DNA of 35,621 nucleotides. Origin: an uncultured Clostridia bacterium. Lineage in GTDB: Bacteria; Bacillota; Clostridia; Oscillospirales; CAG-272. Under the pieces are notes generated by a model. That model did not search any database. It was not told the origin of the DNA and was given only the letters and a program-made list of their open reading frames with translations. Shown here in pieces: positions 23,525 through 32,143 of this stretch. The stretch spans positions 1 to 35,621 of the forward strand of contig CAMJPL010000032.1 of NCBI GenBank assembly GCA_946407735.1, given 5' to 3'. A program made the position numbers and the translations under genes. How positions within the stretch are numbered: position 1 is the first letter of the stretch; each line of letters begins with the position of its first letter.

Positions 23525-25111
23525 TTATTGTTTCACCAGTATCTCATGATCCAGACAGTCGAGCCTTTTCGCGTCGCAGGCGAGACGGAAGATCAGAAGC
23601 AGGACATTTACGCCGGAATCGAGATAATCGAACACGATTCCCATGGCGGTCGCAAGGATTATCGCGTCCGCCGGGATGCCGAGGCTGGAGAACAATACGG
23701 TATAGCAGAGGATGTCGCCGCCGGGGATAGGCGGCATGGCGATGGTGATGAGCGTTGAGATCACGGCGGCCATTATCAGCCACGGGATGCTGACGGCGAT
23801 CTGATAGGTCTCAGCCAGAGAAAGGACGATGGCGGTAAAGTAAACGATGCTCGCCGGCATATAGATCACAGCGCCCAGCGGGTATAAGAACGAGGTAAGG
23901 CTGCTTTTTACGCCGAGCTTCTTCTCGCAGGTCTCCATCCCCAGCGGGAAGGCGGAGACGCTCGAGGCGGACGTGAAAGCGACAAGAGACGCCGGAAGCG
24001 CTTTTTTCATCAGCAGGACCGGAGGGCATTTCAGACGGAGAGAAGATACGATCCATATGACCGACGTGATGACGATGAGCATAGCGGCGATGATAAGGAT
24101 CGGTTTCAGCATGGTGACAAGGACGCCCGCCTCTCCCGACCAGATGAGCTCGAGAAGCATGCTGAAAACAAACAGCGGGATCAGAACCGACACGGAGGAA
24201 ACGATCTGCTGAAACACCGCGGAGGATTCGGTGATAAGCCCCCTTACCCGGCTGCCGCGCTCGCCGACGGCGAGTATCGCGCAGCCCACGAAAACCGCGA
24301 TCACGATCAGATGGAAGGTGTTGCCGGTCCTGAACGGATCTATGATATTCGTCGGCAGGATGTCAAAAAACATCCGGCTGATCTGATCGACGGCCGAGAC
24401 CTGCTCCTGCCCGCCGGAGGAAAAGTTCAGGTTCAGAAACGGCAGGACGGCGACAGTCACCGCCGCGCTGATCGCGAAGGAGATGCCGAGGATCCCCGAA
24501 ACGACGGACTTTCCCATACGCCCGATCGTCGCCGAATCGCCCATTTCCAGTATGCCGCCGCAGATCGTGAGGAAGATCATGACTCCGGCGAAGGTATTCA
24601 GCAGCCCCAGAAACGCGTTTGACATCGGCGTCAGAAGAAAGTCCGAAACCGTCTGTCGCACGCTCTCCGGGATCACGCCTCCGAGCGCGCCCAGAGCGGC
24701 CGCGGCCGCCGCGGCGATGAGGATGTAAAACAGCGCGCTTCGCTTCGGTCTGTTCGCCAGAATGAGCGAAACGGTGTTCGACCTGCCCCTGCAGTTCCAT
24801 GCGGGGGACAGTCCGAGCGTGCGCATCATCTCGTCCGCAAGCGGATTGTCGCTGCTTTTTGTCGGATCGAACGGCTCCGCCTGATAGCGCAGGCGGAAGA
24901 CGTGCCGCCCGAAATGCTTTCCGATACCGACGCTGATATTCAGGCCGCCGCAATGTCCGAGTATATTGAGCAGAAGCTCCTCCACCGTCAGCCGTATGCG
25001 CTGAACGCTGCGGCTGTCCGAGCCGAGCCCGTTCAGGTAATCCTGAACGTCGGCCGAAACCGTATCGACAACGGCTTCATTCAGCATATAATCCTTATAG
25101 ACCGGCTTCAT
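23525..25111 (-). CDS. dicarboxylate/amino-acid:cation symporter fused to an RsbW-like ATPase domain
   Basis: 528 aa in two parts. Residues 1-120 resemble a small GHKL ATPase of the anti-sigma-kinase type: EELLLNILGH (44-53) looks like the N box, YQAEPFDP (76-83) sits where the G1 box would be but lacks the usual D-x-G, and LGLSPAWNCRGRSNTVSL (99-116) is G2-like. Residues 120-528 form a DAACS (PF00375) transporter with about eight membrane segments, including TSASSVSAFPLGME, FLYPLGAVIYMPAS, AMPPIPGGDI and FDYLDSGVNVL. It likely carries acidic amino acids or dicarboxylates with cations; the N-terminal part may regulate it. It lies 47 bases after the DUF2200 gene. Confidence 0.8.
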   Translation of the reverse strand: MKPVYKDYMLNEAVVDTVSADVQDYLNGLGSDSRSVQRIRLTVEELLLNILGHCGGLNISVGIGKHFGRHVFRLRYQAEPFDPTKSSDNPLADEMMRTLGLSPAWNCRGRSNTVSLILANRPKRSALFYILIAAAAAAALGALGGVIPESVRQTVSDFLLTPMSNAFLGLLNTFAGVMIFLTICGGILEMGDSATIGRMGKSVVSGILGISFAISAAVTVAVLPFLNLNFSSGGQEQVSAVDQISRMFFDILPTNIIDPFRTGNTFHLIVIAVFVGCAILAVGERGSRVRGLITESSAVFQQIVSSVSVLIPLFVFSMLLELIWSGEAGVLVTMLKPILIIAAMLIVITSVIWIVSSLRLKCPPVLLMKKALPASLVAFTSASSVSAFPLGMETCEKKLGVKSSLTSFLYPLGAVIYMPASIVYFTAIVLSLAETYQIAVSIPWLIMAAVISTLITIAMPPIPGGDILCYTVLFSSLGIPADAIILATAMGIVFDYLDSGVNVLLLIFRLACDAKRLDCLDHEILVKQ

Positions 25112-25158
25112 TGTTGTTTTTTCTCCGTAAATGCGTCATCCTGTTCATGCTTTATCGT

Positions 25159-25506
25159 TCATCTCAGGATCTTTTCCATCGGTCTGCCCTTTGCGAGCTC
25201 ATCCACCAGCTTGTCAAGCTGCCGTATTTTCTTCATCAAGGGATCTTCTATCGTTTCCACCCGGATCCCGCACACCTTTCCGGTAATCAGGCCGGAACGG
25301 GGATTGTACGCGGGGGCGTCGAAAAAAAACTTCCCATAAGTGATGTCCGAATCCATCGCTTCCTCGATCTGCTGAGCCGAATATCCGGTGAGCCAGGCGG
25401 CCGCCTCGTCGACTTCCGCTCTCGTCCTGCCCTTCCGTTCCGCCTTCTGTATCAGCGCGGAATAGACATTCTGAAAAAGCATATCAAATACCGATCGCTG
25501 CGCCAT
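25159..25506 (-). CDS. DUF2200-family protein
   Basis: 115 aa, soluble. FDMLFQNVYSALIQKAERK, RTRAEVDEAAAWLTGYS, NPRSGLITGKVCGIRVETI and the C-terminal PLMKKIRQLDKLVDELAKG are hallmarks of the DUF2200 family as I recall it. Biochemical role unknown. The ATG at 25506 is preferred over 25521 because GAGGT lies six bases before it. First gene after a perfect consensus promoter, with a leader of about 140 bases. Confidence 0.87.
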   Translation of the reverse strand: MAQRSVFDMLFQNVYSALIQKAERKGRTRAEVDEAAAWLTGYSAQQIEEAMDSDITYGKFFFDAPAYNPRSGLITGKVCGIRVETIEDPLMKKIRQLDKLVDELAKGRPMEKILR

Positions 25507-25652
25507 ATCATTACCTCGCAAAAATGAAATGTCTCAGTATAATTATAATCCATCGCGCCGTCAGCCGGAAGGCCGGATCGGAAGGACATTCCGCCGGATC
25601 CCGGAGCCGCGGTGACGTCATATACATTCCATCGCTTTGAATCCGATGATTT

Positions 25653-25681
25653 ATTATATCATAATATCGTAATGATGTCAA
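25653..25681 (-). promoter_or_regulatory. consensus promoter of the DUF2200-transporter operon
   Basis: Perfect TTGACA (25676-25681), 17-bp spacer, perfect TATAAT (25653-25658) on the minus strand. Confidence 0.9.
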
Positions 25682-25927
25682 TGCCGTCCGAACAACATAC
25701 CGCCGGACAGCGGAGCAAGATACGGATCGCATATATCACTTGTATGAATAAAAATCCGGGCAGTTAACAGATTTTTATATTTTGATTATATACAGGAACA
25801 TATTTAAAATATATAATTATATAATAATATCGCTTCAAATATACGTTGAGTCAATTTAAATGAGCGCTCGGCAAAGTCCGGGGCTGCATATAATTGCATC
25901 TTTTTGTTAAGTAACAGAGGTTCCCTG
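25682..25927. other. AT-rich intergenic stretch upstream of the CPBP gene
   Basis: No gene seen. Bases about 25740-25860 are far more AT-rich than the surroundings. A candidate plus-strand promoter is TTGATT (25782-25787), 17-bp spacer, TAAAAT (25805-25810). A second TATAAT (25889-25894) has no good -35. The region could be an UP-element-like promoter or a junction of transferred DNA. Confidence 0.45.
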
Positions 25928-26752
25928 ATGAAACTGAGAAAGATTTTTCGGAAATACCCGATCCCATGCTGTATCGCGGCCGCGCTGTCCGTGTTTCTTC
26001 TGCTCGGCGCCGTCAGCCTGATCCGCAGGCTGCTGCCGGACAGCGTCCCCTCTGATCTTGCGAGGCAGATCCTGAATATCCTGTGGCCTCTTCTGCTGAC
26101 TCTGCTGCTCGGCTACGGCTGGTGTTACCGTAAGGGAGATTTCGGCAAAACGCTGCTTGCCGGATTGTTTGCCCTGATACTCTTCTCATCGACCTTCCTT
26201 ATAAGGTTCGGGGAGGCGGTTATGCGCGATGAGACCTCATGGAAGGCGGCGTCCGGGATCTGCATCGGCGTACTCAACATTCTCGGCATAGGCTTCAGGG
26301 AGGAAACGATCTTCCGCGGCGTGATAGCGAATGATCTCGGCATCGCGTACGGGAAGACCCCGCGCGGCGTGTGGAAGGCCGTTATCCTGAGCGGTCTCAT
26401 CTTCGGTCTGGTACATCTGACCAACATCGTCTCGGGAGTGAATCCCCTCCGAGCCGTCATTCAGGTCGTCTCGGCCTGCGCGCTCGGGATGTATTATACG
26501 GCGATATACTTCAGGGGCGGGAATCTCTGGGCTCTCGTGCTGATCCACTGCCTTACCGACGCCGGAGGTCTGTTCCGTTCCGCCTTTACGATGGCGGCGA
26601 CGGCGGCGGGGGTGCTGAACGACATCAGCATAACGGGTATGATCATGATCCCCGTCTATATCGGCATAACGATTTTCATCCTGCGCAGATCCAAAATGGA
26701 CGCCGTCATCGAAAATCTGAAACAGGCGGAGACAGCCGACCGCATCGAATGA
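25928..26752 (+). CDS. CPBP-family intramembrane glutamic protease
   Basis: 274 aa with about eight membrane segments. EETIFR (115-120, the EExxxR motif), GLIFGLVH (FxxxH, His153) and HCLTD (197-201) form the CPBP/Rce1 active site. In Gram-positive bacteria such proteins often give bacteriocin self-immunity or process surface peptides. Here the nearby RiPP cluster on the opposite strand makes an immunity role possible, though unproven. The ATG at 25928 with AGAGG seven bases before it is chosen over the TTG at 25904. Confidence 0.88.
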   Translation: MKLRKIFRKYPIPCCIAAALSVFLLLGAVSLIRRLLPDSVPSDLARQILNILWPLLLTLLLGYGWCYRKGDFGKTLLAGLFALILFSSTFLIRFGEAVMRDETSWKAASGICIGVLNILGIGFREETIFRGVIANDLGIAYGKTPRGVWKAVILSGLIFGLVHLTNIVSGVNPLRAVIQVVSACALGMYYTAIYFRGGNLWALVLIHCLTDAGGLFRSAFTMAATAAGVLNDISITGMIMIPVYIGITIFILRRSKMDAVIENLKQAETADRIE

Positions 26753-26796
26753 TCACATACGTGTCCACGATCGCACCGATCCGGTATTAAAAACAG

Positions 26797-26831
26797 AAAA
26801 AAGTCTGCGGCAGCCGCCCGCAGACTTTTTT
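26797..26831. terminator. strong bidirectional terminator
   Basis: A 14-bp perfect stem AAAAAAGTCTGCGG/CCGCAGACTTTTTT (26797-26810 with 26818-26831) with a 7-base loop. It separates the CPBP gene (plus) from the RiPP cluster side (minus). Confidence 0.9.
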
Positions 26832-26890
26832 CATCGGATCGTATGCGCCTTTTCAGCGGAAAAACCGTGATTATGCCTTTCTCCCCGACC

Positions 26891-27046
26891 TCAATGTTCC
26901 CACTTCGTCGCGCCGCATTTGGAGCATTTGAATTCGTCGAAGCCCTTTGTCCGGAAGATGAAGAACGGCTCTTCCTTGTGATTACCGGTCTTGACCCACT
27001 CGTGCCTGCCGTTTTCGACATCCCCGTGACAGTATTCGACGTCCAC
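26891..27046 (-). CDS. 51-aa zinc-ribbon-like small protein
   Basis: Short frame starting at GTG 27046 and ending TGA 26891. It reads VDVEYCHGDVENGRHEW, then an aromatic stretch EEPFFIFRTKGFDEF, then KCSKCGATKWEH. Cys6/His7 and CxxC 41-44 could form a zinc ribbon. The ribosome site is weak and an in-frame TAA lies just upstream. One extra A in the AATAAA run at about 27055 would join it to an ATG (MNKITEVDVEY), so a frameshift or an N-terminal loss is possible. It is the last gene before the terminator, downstream of the ABC genes on the same strand. Confidence 0.6.
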   Translation of the reverse strand: MDVEYCHGDVENGRHEWVKTGNHKEEPFFIFRTKGFDEFKCSKCGATKWEH

Positions 27047-27155
27047 TTCGGTGATTTATTCATCACTCGGCTTTGTGCCCCCCGGTGACATCATTCAGCT
27101 CTTTTGCCTTCAGTTCCAGTCAGCCTCATATAAGTGATTCGGAGCCCCCTCGGGT

Positions 27156-29357
27156 TCAGTCGTTATCTTTCGCCGCCGTTTCCAGCCGCTGACGCTCGAC
27201 AAGCTCGGCGAAGAAGCCGCCTCTGTCGATCAGCTCATCGTAGCCGCCGTCCTCGACGATGCTTCCCCCGTCAAGCACGAGGATGCGGTCGCAGTGCCGG
27301 ATCGTGCTGAGCCGGTGAGCGATGACGATGCGGGTGCAGCCCATTTCATCCAGCGCCTGTGAGACCTGCTTCTGCGTCTTGTTGTCCAGCGCCGAGGTCG
27401 CTTCGTCAAAGATGAGCAGCTTCGGCTTCGGAGCTATCGCGCGGGCGATCATGATACGCTGGCGCTGTCCGCCGGAGATCCCTCCCTGTCCCTCGGAGAC
27501 GATGGTATGCATCCCCATGGGCATGGCCCTGATATCTTCGGCGATGCCGGCGATCCCGGCCGCCTCCCACGCGTCGTCAAGAGTCAGCTCCGGGGCCGTG
27601 ATGACGATATTTGAATAGATATCCCCCTGAAACAGCCCCGCGTCCTGCATGACAGTGCCGATGTTCCTTCGCAGGGACGGCAGATCGAGCCTTGTTATGC
27701 TCCTTCCGTCATAATATATATCGCCTTTTTCCGGGCTTTCGAAGCCGAGGAGCAGCCGCACCAGAGTCGATTTGCCGCAGCCGGTCCTGCCGACGACGGC
27801 CACGTATTCACCGGGATTGATCGTAAGGGAGAGATCGCTGAGGATATACGGGCTTTTCTCATCATATCGGAACGACAGATGATCGAGGCTGACGCGGCCC
27901 GAGATATGCGTGACGATCTCCTTGTTCTCCGCCGTTTCCGGCTCGGTCTTGAGGAACGGCTCCGCCATCTCAAGGATGGGCTGGATCCGCGCGGCGTTGA
28001 GGGCGATCCCCGAAACCGACATGAACGCTCCCATCAGCATCCCATAGGAGGCGGTGAAGGCGAAGTAATTCGACTGACCTATCCCCGACAGCACCGCCAG
28101 ATAGTACAGCACGATGCCCGACACCAGACTGATCCCGAGGGAGATCACGCTGTTGATCTTGAGGAACATCGGCGGATTGTATGTAAGCTCGGCTCCCTCG
28201 GCGTAAAGGTCCATCCACTTGGCGAAGACACGCTTTTCCGCGCCGGACAGCCTGATCTTCTGCACCCCGTTTATGAGACTGTAGCTGAGACCAGACTCCT
28301 TCGCCTCGTGATCCATCATTTTCCGGTTGATGCGGATCTGCGCCAGCGTCGATATGACGGAAAAGCATACTGTCACCAGCACGGCCGCGACAGACGGTAC
28401 CGCCAGCGCCGGAGCGAAGCGGAAGATCTGCCCGATATAGAGCAGCGACGTCATCGAGGTAAGCCCTGTGCTCATCACCATGTCCATCAGCATTGAGCAC
28501 AGCTGATTCACCGACATCGACCGGCTTTTCAGCTCGCCGGGGCTGTATTTCCGGAAGAACCCGGCCGGGAGCGACATCAGGCGCATCATCATCGAGGCCT
28601 GCACGCCGAGAGACGTCTTCGTGTTCAGACGGCTCTGCATAAAGTTTTTTATGCTGCTGATGAGCTGTGATGACAGCGAAACGCAGATAAGGCAGACGGC
28701 GATGCCGATGAGCGCGTCCGTCCTGCCGCTGGAAAGCACCGGTCCGGTCAGCGCCTTTGAGACCCGGGGCATGATAAGCCCGACGAACGTCACGGCAAAA
28801 GTCGCAGCGGCGAACATGATGACGTCGCTCAGATCGACGCAGCGCTTCATGTAAAGCAGAAGATCGGGGATCGACAGGCTCTTCTGAGGCAGCGGATCAT
28901 AGAAGCAGATGGCTTCCGTCTCGAACAGGGCGGCGCTCGAGGCGCTTATTCGCCTGTGTCCGCCCGTCGCCGGGTCATGATAGTAATAGCCCTTGATCCT
29001 GCCGGGCAGAAGTGCCACGGCGAGGCCGCCGTCCTTCGTGAAGGCGAGGATCGGCCCGAAGGCGTCCTTGTACCATCCCTCGGTCAGTTCGACGCTCCTT
29101 CTCATGAGCCCGTAAGGCCTGAGGCAATAGTCGAGCTGCTCCTCGGCGGTCTTCAGCTCCTCCGGCGGATCGACCGCCTTATGGTGGTAGTATTTCAGGA
29201 TCTCGTCGATGGCGTTTTTCGTGATGATCCTTGTATCGCCGATCTTCTGCGCCGTCCGCTGCCCCAGCACCACCCCGGCGATCTTTACGTATGAATCCTC
29301 AAGGAGCTGCTGATCGGCGTTCATGCGCTCTTCGATCTGATTTTCAAACCATCCCAT
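27156..29357 (-). CDS. NHLP-type bacteriocin export ABC protein (permease/ATPase, no peptidase)
   Basis: 733 aa. The N-terminal 150 residues (MGWFENQIEERMNADQQ...) are the non-peptidase extension typical of the second ABC subunit of NHLP/NHLM systems. A five- to six-helix exporter domain (about 160-460) follows, then an ATPase: Walker A GRTGCGKST, Q-loop region, signature ISGGQRQR, Walker B LLIFDEATSAL, H-loop IAHRLS. It probably works with the peptidase-containing ABC protein immediately upstream (11-base gap) and the short adaptor to move the mature peptide out. All ATPase motifs are intact. Confidence 0.92.
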   Translation of the reverse strand: MGWFENQIEERMNADQQLLEDSYVKIAGVVLGQRTAQKIGDTRIITKNAIDEILKYYHHKAVDPPEELKTAEEQLDYCLRPYGLMRRSVELTEGWYKDAFGPILAFTKDGGLAVALLPGRIKGYYYHDPATGGHRRISASSAALFETEAICFYDPLPQKSLSIPDLLLYMKRCVDLSDVIMFAAATFAVTFVGLIMPRVSKALTGPVLSSGRTDALIGIAVCLICVSLSSQLISSIKNFMQSRLNTKTSLGVQASMMMRLMSLPAGFFRKYSPGELKSRSMSVNQLCSMLMDMVMSTGLTSMTSLLYIGQIFRFAPALAVPSVAAVLVTVCFSVISTLAQIRINRKMMDHEAKESGLSYSLINGVQKIRLSGAEKRVFAKWMDLYAEGAELTYNPPMFLKINSVISLGISLVSGIVLYYLAVLSGIGQSNYFAFTASYGMLMGAFMSVSGIALNAARIQPILEMAEPFLKTEPETAENKEIVTHISGRVSLDHLSFRYDEKSPYILSDLSLTINPGEYVAVVGRTGCGKSTLVRLLLGFESPEKGDIYYDGRSITRLDLPSLRRNIGTVMQDAGLFQGDIYSNIVITAPELTLDDAWEAAGIAGIAEDIRAMPMGMHTIVSEGQGGISGGQRQRIMIARAIAPKPKLLIFDEATSALDNKTQKQVSQALDEMGCTRIVIAHRLSTIRHCDRILVLDGGSIVEDGGYDELIDRGGFFAELVERQRLETAAKDND

Positions 29358-29368
29358 GCACAGCCCCT

Positions 29369-31546
29369 TTATTCGCTTGCCACAAGGTCGGCGTAAACGC
29401 CTCCCATGGCCATGAGTTCGTCGTGGGTGCCCCGCTGCGCCACCCTGCCGTGATCGAGCACGATGATCTCGTCGCAGTCGCGGACGGTGCTCAGACGGTG
29501 GGCGATAACGATGCAGGTGATCCCGCGGTCCCGGATCGACTGCACCACCTCGTATTCGGTCCGGGCGTCAAGCGCCGATGTGGCTTCGTCGAGGATGACT
29601 ATCGTCGGGTCCTGAGCCAGCACGCGGGCGATCTCCATCCTCTGTCTCTGACCACCGGACAGGTTCCTGCCGCCGGAGATCAGTCTGTACTGATATCCTC
29701 CGGGCAGCGCCGTTATGTCGTCATGGATCTGCGCGTCCCTGGCAGCCAGGATCATCTCGAAGTCCTGGATGGAATCGTCCCACATTTTAATATTGTTCGC
29801 TATCGTGTCCTCAAAGAGGACGATGTCCTGATCGACGACGGCGAGAGATCCGGTCATGATCTCGCGCGGATAGGCCGATCTCGGCCTGCCGTCGAACAGT
29901 ATCTCGCCGCTCCACGGCTTATAAAGCCCGGAGACGAGCTTTGATATAGTCGACTTGCCGCAGCCGGAGGCGCCGACAAGAGCCACCCTCTGCCCCGGAT
30001 TCAGCGACAGCGAGAAATCCTTTATAAGCGGATCTTCCAGAACCGAGTAGCCGAAAGTCACATTTTTGAGCTCGATACTTCCGCCCAGCTTTGACAGCTT
30101 CGTCACTTCGACGCCGCCGTCTTCGGCGTTCCCGTCCGCGGGGTATTCCATGACGTCCTCGACGCGCTCCATCTTGGTTCGCATCTCCTGTATCGTCTGC
30201 CCGGCGGAAACGAGCGTCATGGCCGGGGACATGAAGGAGCTGAGAAAGCCCTGATACATCAGCACGGCTCCGAGGGAGAACGTCCCTCTCATCGTCATCC
30301 ACACGCCGGCTACCATGACGGCGTAGTTTGCGAGAGTCGAGAAAAACACCGGGATCATGCCGATGAACTGGTTGGTCTTGGTCGATTTTACGCTCTGCGC
30401 GTTCAGCGAAGCCTGATAGCCGGCCCATTTGCGGAAAAATCCGTTTTCGGCGCCGCTCGCCTTGATCGTCTCGATCATCTGGATGCCGCTGACCGTGGCG
30501 GCTTCAAGCCTGCCGGAGTCGCACATCATAACGCGGGTGATGTTCATCCGCCTCTTTGAGATGACGCGGGACATGACGGCGTTCAGCAGCAGCGTCACGA
30601 CGCCGATGAGAGTCAGCATCGGGCTCTGCGTCAGCATCAGCACGAGATAGAACACCATCATCGCGGTATTAAGCAGCAGCGGGGCGAAGGTGTTGATCAG
30701 CGTCCCGGAGATGGAGGCGTTCATGCCCGAGCGTGACTGGATATCTCCGACCAGCCGCTGTGAGAAGAACTCCATCGGCAGGTGCAGCACCTTCCACATG
30801 TACGTCGTTCGCCCGATCACGGCCATCTTGCCGTTTATCTTGAGAGAATAGACGGTATGCACCCATGACACGACGAGCTGGATCACGGTCAGGACCATCA
30901 GAGTGGAGATAAACGGATACAGCCACTCCCGGTTTATACCCGTCAGCAGCCGGTCCATGAAGATGCGCGACATGACCGAATTCGCGATGCCGAACAGATA
31001 GCTTATCGCCGTGGTCAGCATGACAAAAACCACCGCCGCGCCCGCGCCGATGAGTCTCCTGCGGGCGAAGCCGATGGTGCTCTTGCGTTTTCCGCCGGGC
31101 TCGAAGCCGTCACCCGGGACCGGGATGATAGTGACGCCGGTGAACGCCTTGTCGAACTCCTCCCAGCTCACCCTGACCTCGCCCCTGGCGGGGTCGTTTA
31201 TATATACCTTCCTGCCCTTGAAGCCGCAGAGCACCACAAAGTGGTTCATATTCCAGTGTATGATGCAGGGGAACTGTCCCGATTCCCTTACGGATTCCGG
31301 CGTCATCCTGAATGCCCTGACGGAAAAGCCGTATCGCTCCGCGGCGAGATAGATGTTCTTTGCCTTGCTCCCGTCCCGGCTCACACCGCAGTCGACGCGC
31401 GCCTGCTCGAGCGGCACCCATTTGCCGTAGTACGCCATGACCATGCACAGCGCTGCCGCGCCGCATTCCAGCGCCTCGAGCTGCATGACCACGGGGACCT
31501 TTGCGACGCCTTTCGTGAGCGTCGGTCTGGCTGCCTTGTTTCCCAT
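29369..31546 (-). CDS. C39 peptidase-containing NHLP bacteriocin ABC exporter (PCAT)
   Basis: 725 aa. The N-terminal C39 peptidase has QLEALECGAAAL with catalytic Cys28, NHFVVL with His102 and NDPARGE with Asp118; it cuts leaders after GG. The exporter membrane domain follows (about 150-440), then an ATPase with Walker A GASGCGKST, signature LSGGQRQR, Walker B IVILDEATSAL and IAHRLS. The start at 31546 (MGNKAARP) is chosen because GGTGA lies four bases before it and the stop of the adaptor gene overlaps that site; the longer frame from 31612 would run inside the adaptor gene. Substrate: presumably the GG-leader precursor at 32144. Confidence 0.94.
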   Translation of the reverse strand: MGNKAARPTLTKGVAKVPVVMQLEALECGAAALCMVMAYYGKWVPLEQARVDCGVSRDGSKAKNIYLAAERYGFSVRAFRMTPESVRESGQFPCIIHWNMNHFVVLCGFKGRKVYINDPARGEVRVSWEEFDKAFTGVTIIPVPGDGFEPGGKRKSTIGFARRRLIGAGAAVVFVMLTTAISYLFGIANSVMSRIFMDRLLTGINREWLYPFISTLMVLTVIQLVVSWVHTVYSLKINGKMAVIGRTTYMWKVLHLPMEFFSQRLVGDIQSRSGMNASISGTLINTFAPLLLNTAMMVFYLVLMLTQSPMLTLIGVVTLLLNAVMSRVISKRRMNITRVMMCDSGRLEAATVSGIQMIETIKASGAENGFFRKWAGYQASLNAQSVKSTKTNQFIGMIPVFFSTLANYAVMVAGVWMTMRGTFSLGAVLMYQGFLSSFMSPAMTLVSAGQTIQEMRTKMERVEDVMEYPADGNAEDGGVEVTKLSKLGGSIELKNVTFGYSVLEDPLIKDFSLSLNPGQRVALVGASGCGKSTISKLVSGLYKPWSGEILFDGRPRSAYPREIMTGSLAVVDQDIVLFEDTIANNIKMWDDSIQDFEMILAARDAQIHDDITALPGGYQYRLISGGRNLSGGQRQRMEIARVLAQDPTIVILDEATSALDARTEYEVVQSIRDRGITCIVIAHRLSTVRDCDEIIVLDHGRVAQRGTHDELMAMGGVYADLVASE

Positions 31547-31550
31547 GACT

Positions 31551-31973
31551 TCACCGGCTTTCCAGCAGGAAGGTGATGGGGTGCACCGCTTCAAGAACGA
31601 CGACGCCGTCATAGTCGCCGTCCGGCAGATTTACCTCCGCCGCGCCGACAGAGCGCCCGTATTCGTCGGTCTCGGCGAAGGCGATCCTGTATTCCTGCCC
31701 GGAGACGCGGAGCGGCATGCCGTCCGAAAGGGTTTCCGAGCCGAGCGGGATGATCGTGGCGATATGGTCGGACACGACGAGTTTGACCTCCGCCTTCGTC
31801 TCCAGCGTACCCACCATGGACCAGGCGAGCATTCCCGCCAGCAGCATGATCACCGCGACGAGCACCGACCAGATCCCCGGATTTGTCACACGGAGATAAT
31901 CGGTGAGCTGCTCGGGGGAGGATATGCGATCTATTGTTTTCCTGCGGAACAATGTCTGGGGATTTTCAGCCAT
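31551..31973 (-). CDS. short HlyD-like secretion adaptor of the NHLP system
   Basis: 140 aa. The cytoplasmic N-terminus LFRRKTIDRISSPEQLTDYLRVTNP matches the opening of NHLP secretion proteins. A single membrane helix (about 33-54) and a small beta-rich outer part follow (VSGQEYRIAFAETDEYGRSVG...). The long coiled-coil hairpin of usual membrane-fusion proteins is missing; the gene ends at 140 residues with its stop overlapping the next gene's ribosome site, so this is probably its natural size. AAAGGAG lies ten bases before the ATG. In a Gram-positive it may serve as a docking cap for the ABC pair. Confidence 0.8.
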   Translation of the reverse strand: MAENPQTLFRRKTIDRISSPEQLTDYLRVTNPGIWSVLVAVIMLLAGMLAWSMVGTLETKAEVKLVVSDHIATIIPLGSETLSDGMPLRVSGQEYRIAFAETDEYGRSVGAAEVNLPDGDYDGVVVLEAVHPITFLLESR

Positions 31974-32004
31974 CCGGCTTATGCTCCTTTCAACTATGAT
32001 TCAA

Positions 32005-32040
32005 CCGGCCTCAGCCGTCATCCATCGCTGAGCGGCCGTG
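32005..32040 (-). promoter_or_regulatory. hairpin between precursor and export genes (attenuator-like)
   Basis: On the minus strand GGCC-GCTCAGC pairs with GCTGAG-GCC around an 11-base loop. It is not followed by a T-run. Hairpins here in bacteriocin operons often protect the precursor mRNA or reduce read-through into the exporters. Confidence 0.5.
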
Positions 32041-32143
32041 TAATATAACGGAAAAGTCACGGCATACCGCGTTTTTTGGGATTCCAAAATGTCATATCCG
32101 CCCGGATACACAGCTCTGCCGCAGGCATCGGCGCCCCGGTTTA

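Noticed and set aside
25740..25860. Replication origin or integration site in the AT-rich stretch
   Set aside because: No DnaA boxes, iterons, integrase or tRNA-end duplication seen.
26656..27066. 136-aa minus-strand frame starting MMNKSPKWTSN
   Set aside because: Runs through the strong terminator and into the CPBP gene; low-complexity Ser/Arg. The overlapping 51-aa frame has real zinc-ribbon features instead.
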